The notes under the pieces: generated by a model
What the model was told of the DNA's origin: nothing
What the model saw: the letters and a program-made list of their open reading frames with translations, nothing else
The model's database searches: none
Made by a program: the position numbers and the translations under genes
Source of the DNA: Lichenicola sp964247725
Lineage (GTDB): Bacteria > Pseudomonadota > Alphaproteobacteria > Acetobacterales > Acetobacteraceae
Direction of reading: 5' to 3'
Assembly (NCBI GenBank): GCA_964247725.1
Contig: CAXTVM010000086.1
Coordinates: 1-6,654 of the forward strand
Length of the DNA stretch: 6,654 bases
Shown: piece after piece, positions 6,450 through 6,654 of the stretch
Position numbering within the stretch: position 1 is the stretch's first letter
Layout of the letters: every line of letters begins with the position of its first letter

Positions 6450-6487
6450 TCGATATTCAGATCGCCATCCGGGCGGCAGGAGCCTGA
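6446..6487 (+). CDS. Tiny open frame (13 aa) linking to the nitrate reductase start
   Basis: ATG at 6446 begins inside the stop of the 26-aa frame, and the peptide MIDIQIAIRAAGA ends at TGA 6485-6487, whose last base is the A of the nitrate reductase ATG. The layout would allow translational coupling into that gene. At 13 codons it may instead be the last codons of a lost upstream gene or coincidence. Confidence 0.2.
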   Translation: MIDIQIAIRAAGA

Positions 6488-6654
6488 TGCCGGACGGCGC
6501 CATCGCCGAGGCGGTCCCGCTCGCTCCCGTCGCGACGGCGCCCGCGACCGCCACCCATTGCCCCTATTGCGCGCTCCAGTGCGGCATGATGCTGGGCCAG
6601 GATCGCGCCGGCGCCTGGACGGTGTCGGCGCGCGACTTCCCGACCAACAAGGGC
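6487..6654 (+). CDS. nasA: Assimilatory nitrate reductase catalytic subunit, N-terminus (partial)
   Basis: The first 56 codons of a gene that runs off the window. After a variable alanine-rich leader, residues 24-34 read HCPYCALQCGM: Cys25, Cys28 and Cys32 are three of the four ligands of the N-terminal 4Fe-4S cluster of molybdopterin oxidoreductases. The end, ARDFPTNKG, is the stretch just before the fourth Cys (usually 'GLC.KG'). This combination, with CPYCALQCGM, is typical of cytoplasmic assimilatory nitrate reductases (NasA/NarB), which reduce nitrate to nitrite with a Mo-bis-MGD cofactor. The leader has no twin-arginine motif, which fits a cytoplasmic enzyme. AGGAG at 6478-6482 sits four bases before the ATG. 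GC returns to the high level of the left flank. A formate dehydrogenase relative is the main alternative. Confidence 0.85.
   Translation, partial: MPDGAIAEAVPLAPVATAPATATHCPYCALQCGMMLGQDRAGAWTVSARDFPTNKG

Larger units (their letters stand above)
3480..6480. other. Low-GC segment, probably horizontally acquired
   Basis: GC drops from about 68% (2761-2820) to about 40% (3901-3960) and 48% (5461-5520), then rises again at the nitrate reductase gene. Inside are only a decayed secreted-protein gene, a possible methyltransferase stub and a GT61 glycosyltransferase. No integrase, transposase, tRNA or flanking direct repeat was found, so the mechanism and the exact edges are unknown. Confidence 0.6.

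Noticed and set aside
6078..6486. Search for a two-hairpin leader of the NasR/NasT (ANTAR) antitermination type before the nitrate reductase gene.
   Set aside because: No pair of stems with six-base loops carrying the expected A and G positions was found by eye.
3400..6486. Direct repeats or inverted repeats that would mark the ends of the low-GC segment.
   Set aside because: No matching pair longer than about ten bases was seen between the two edges.

Overview
The window reads as chromosomal DNA of a GC-rich bacterium, most likely an alphaproteobacterium of the Rhodospirillales/Azospirillum type. That placement is inferred from base composition, gene content and protein style; no marker gene is present. 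Two GC-rich flanks surround a stretch of clearly lower GC. Counted on single 60-base lines, GC is about 68% at 2761-2820, 40% at 3901-3960 and 48% at 5461-5520.

Left flank (1 to about 3480). The last 11 codons of an unidentified gene overlap by four bases a small two-helix membrane protein (33-440). A CorA-type divalent cation channel follows (475-1449), then a 153-aa protein with a Rossmann-like pattern but no identified function (1600-2061). A strong 11-bp hairpin ends this rightward block. Facing it on the minus strand is a complete zinc-dependent alcohol dehydrogenase of the YahK/AdhC type (3355-2306). These look like ordinary housekeeping or accessory genes.

Low-GC centre (about 3480-6480). 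A 48-bp-per-16-aa style ruin of a gene lies at 4704-3720, minus strand: a secreted protein with a signal peptide, about 327 codons, carrying three in-frame stops and one frameshift. Its C-terminus was recovered by following the shifted frame past the first apparent end. A small open frame at 3676-3524 may be a stub of an FkbM-type methyltransferase. Divergent from the ruined gene, across a 101-bp gap, is an intact glycosyltransferase of family GT61/DUF563 (4806-6077). A GT61 enzyme beside debris suggests a horizontally acquired surface-polysaccharide segment that is decaying.

Right flank (about 6480 to the end). The first 56 codons of an assimilatory nitrate reductase catalytic subunit begin at 6487, with the N-terminal iron-sulfur cysteine motif. 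Two tiny open frames upstream overlap each other and then the nitrate reductase start, as a chain of stop/start overlaps. They could be leader peptides or leftovers of a gene displaced by the low-GC segment.

No tRNA, rRNA, CRISPR array, complete transposase or integrase was seen. Nothing here amounts to a new multi-gene system. The most noteworthy items are the reconstructed secreted-protein pseudogene of unrecognised family, the low-GC insert beside the nitrate assimilation gene, and the short overlapping frames in front of that gene.
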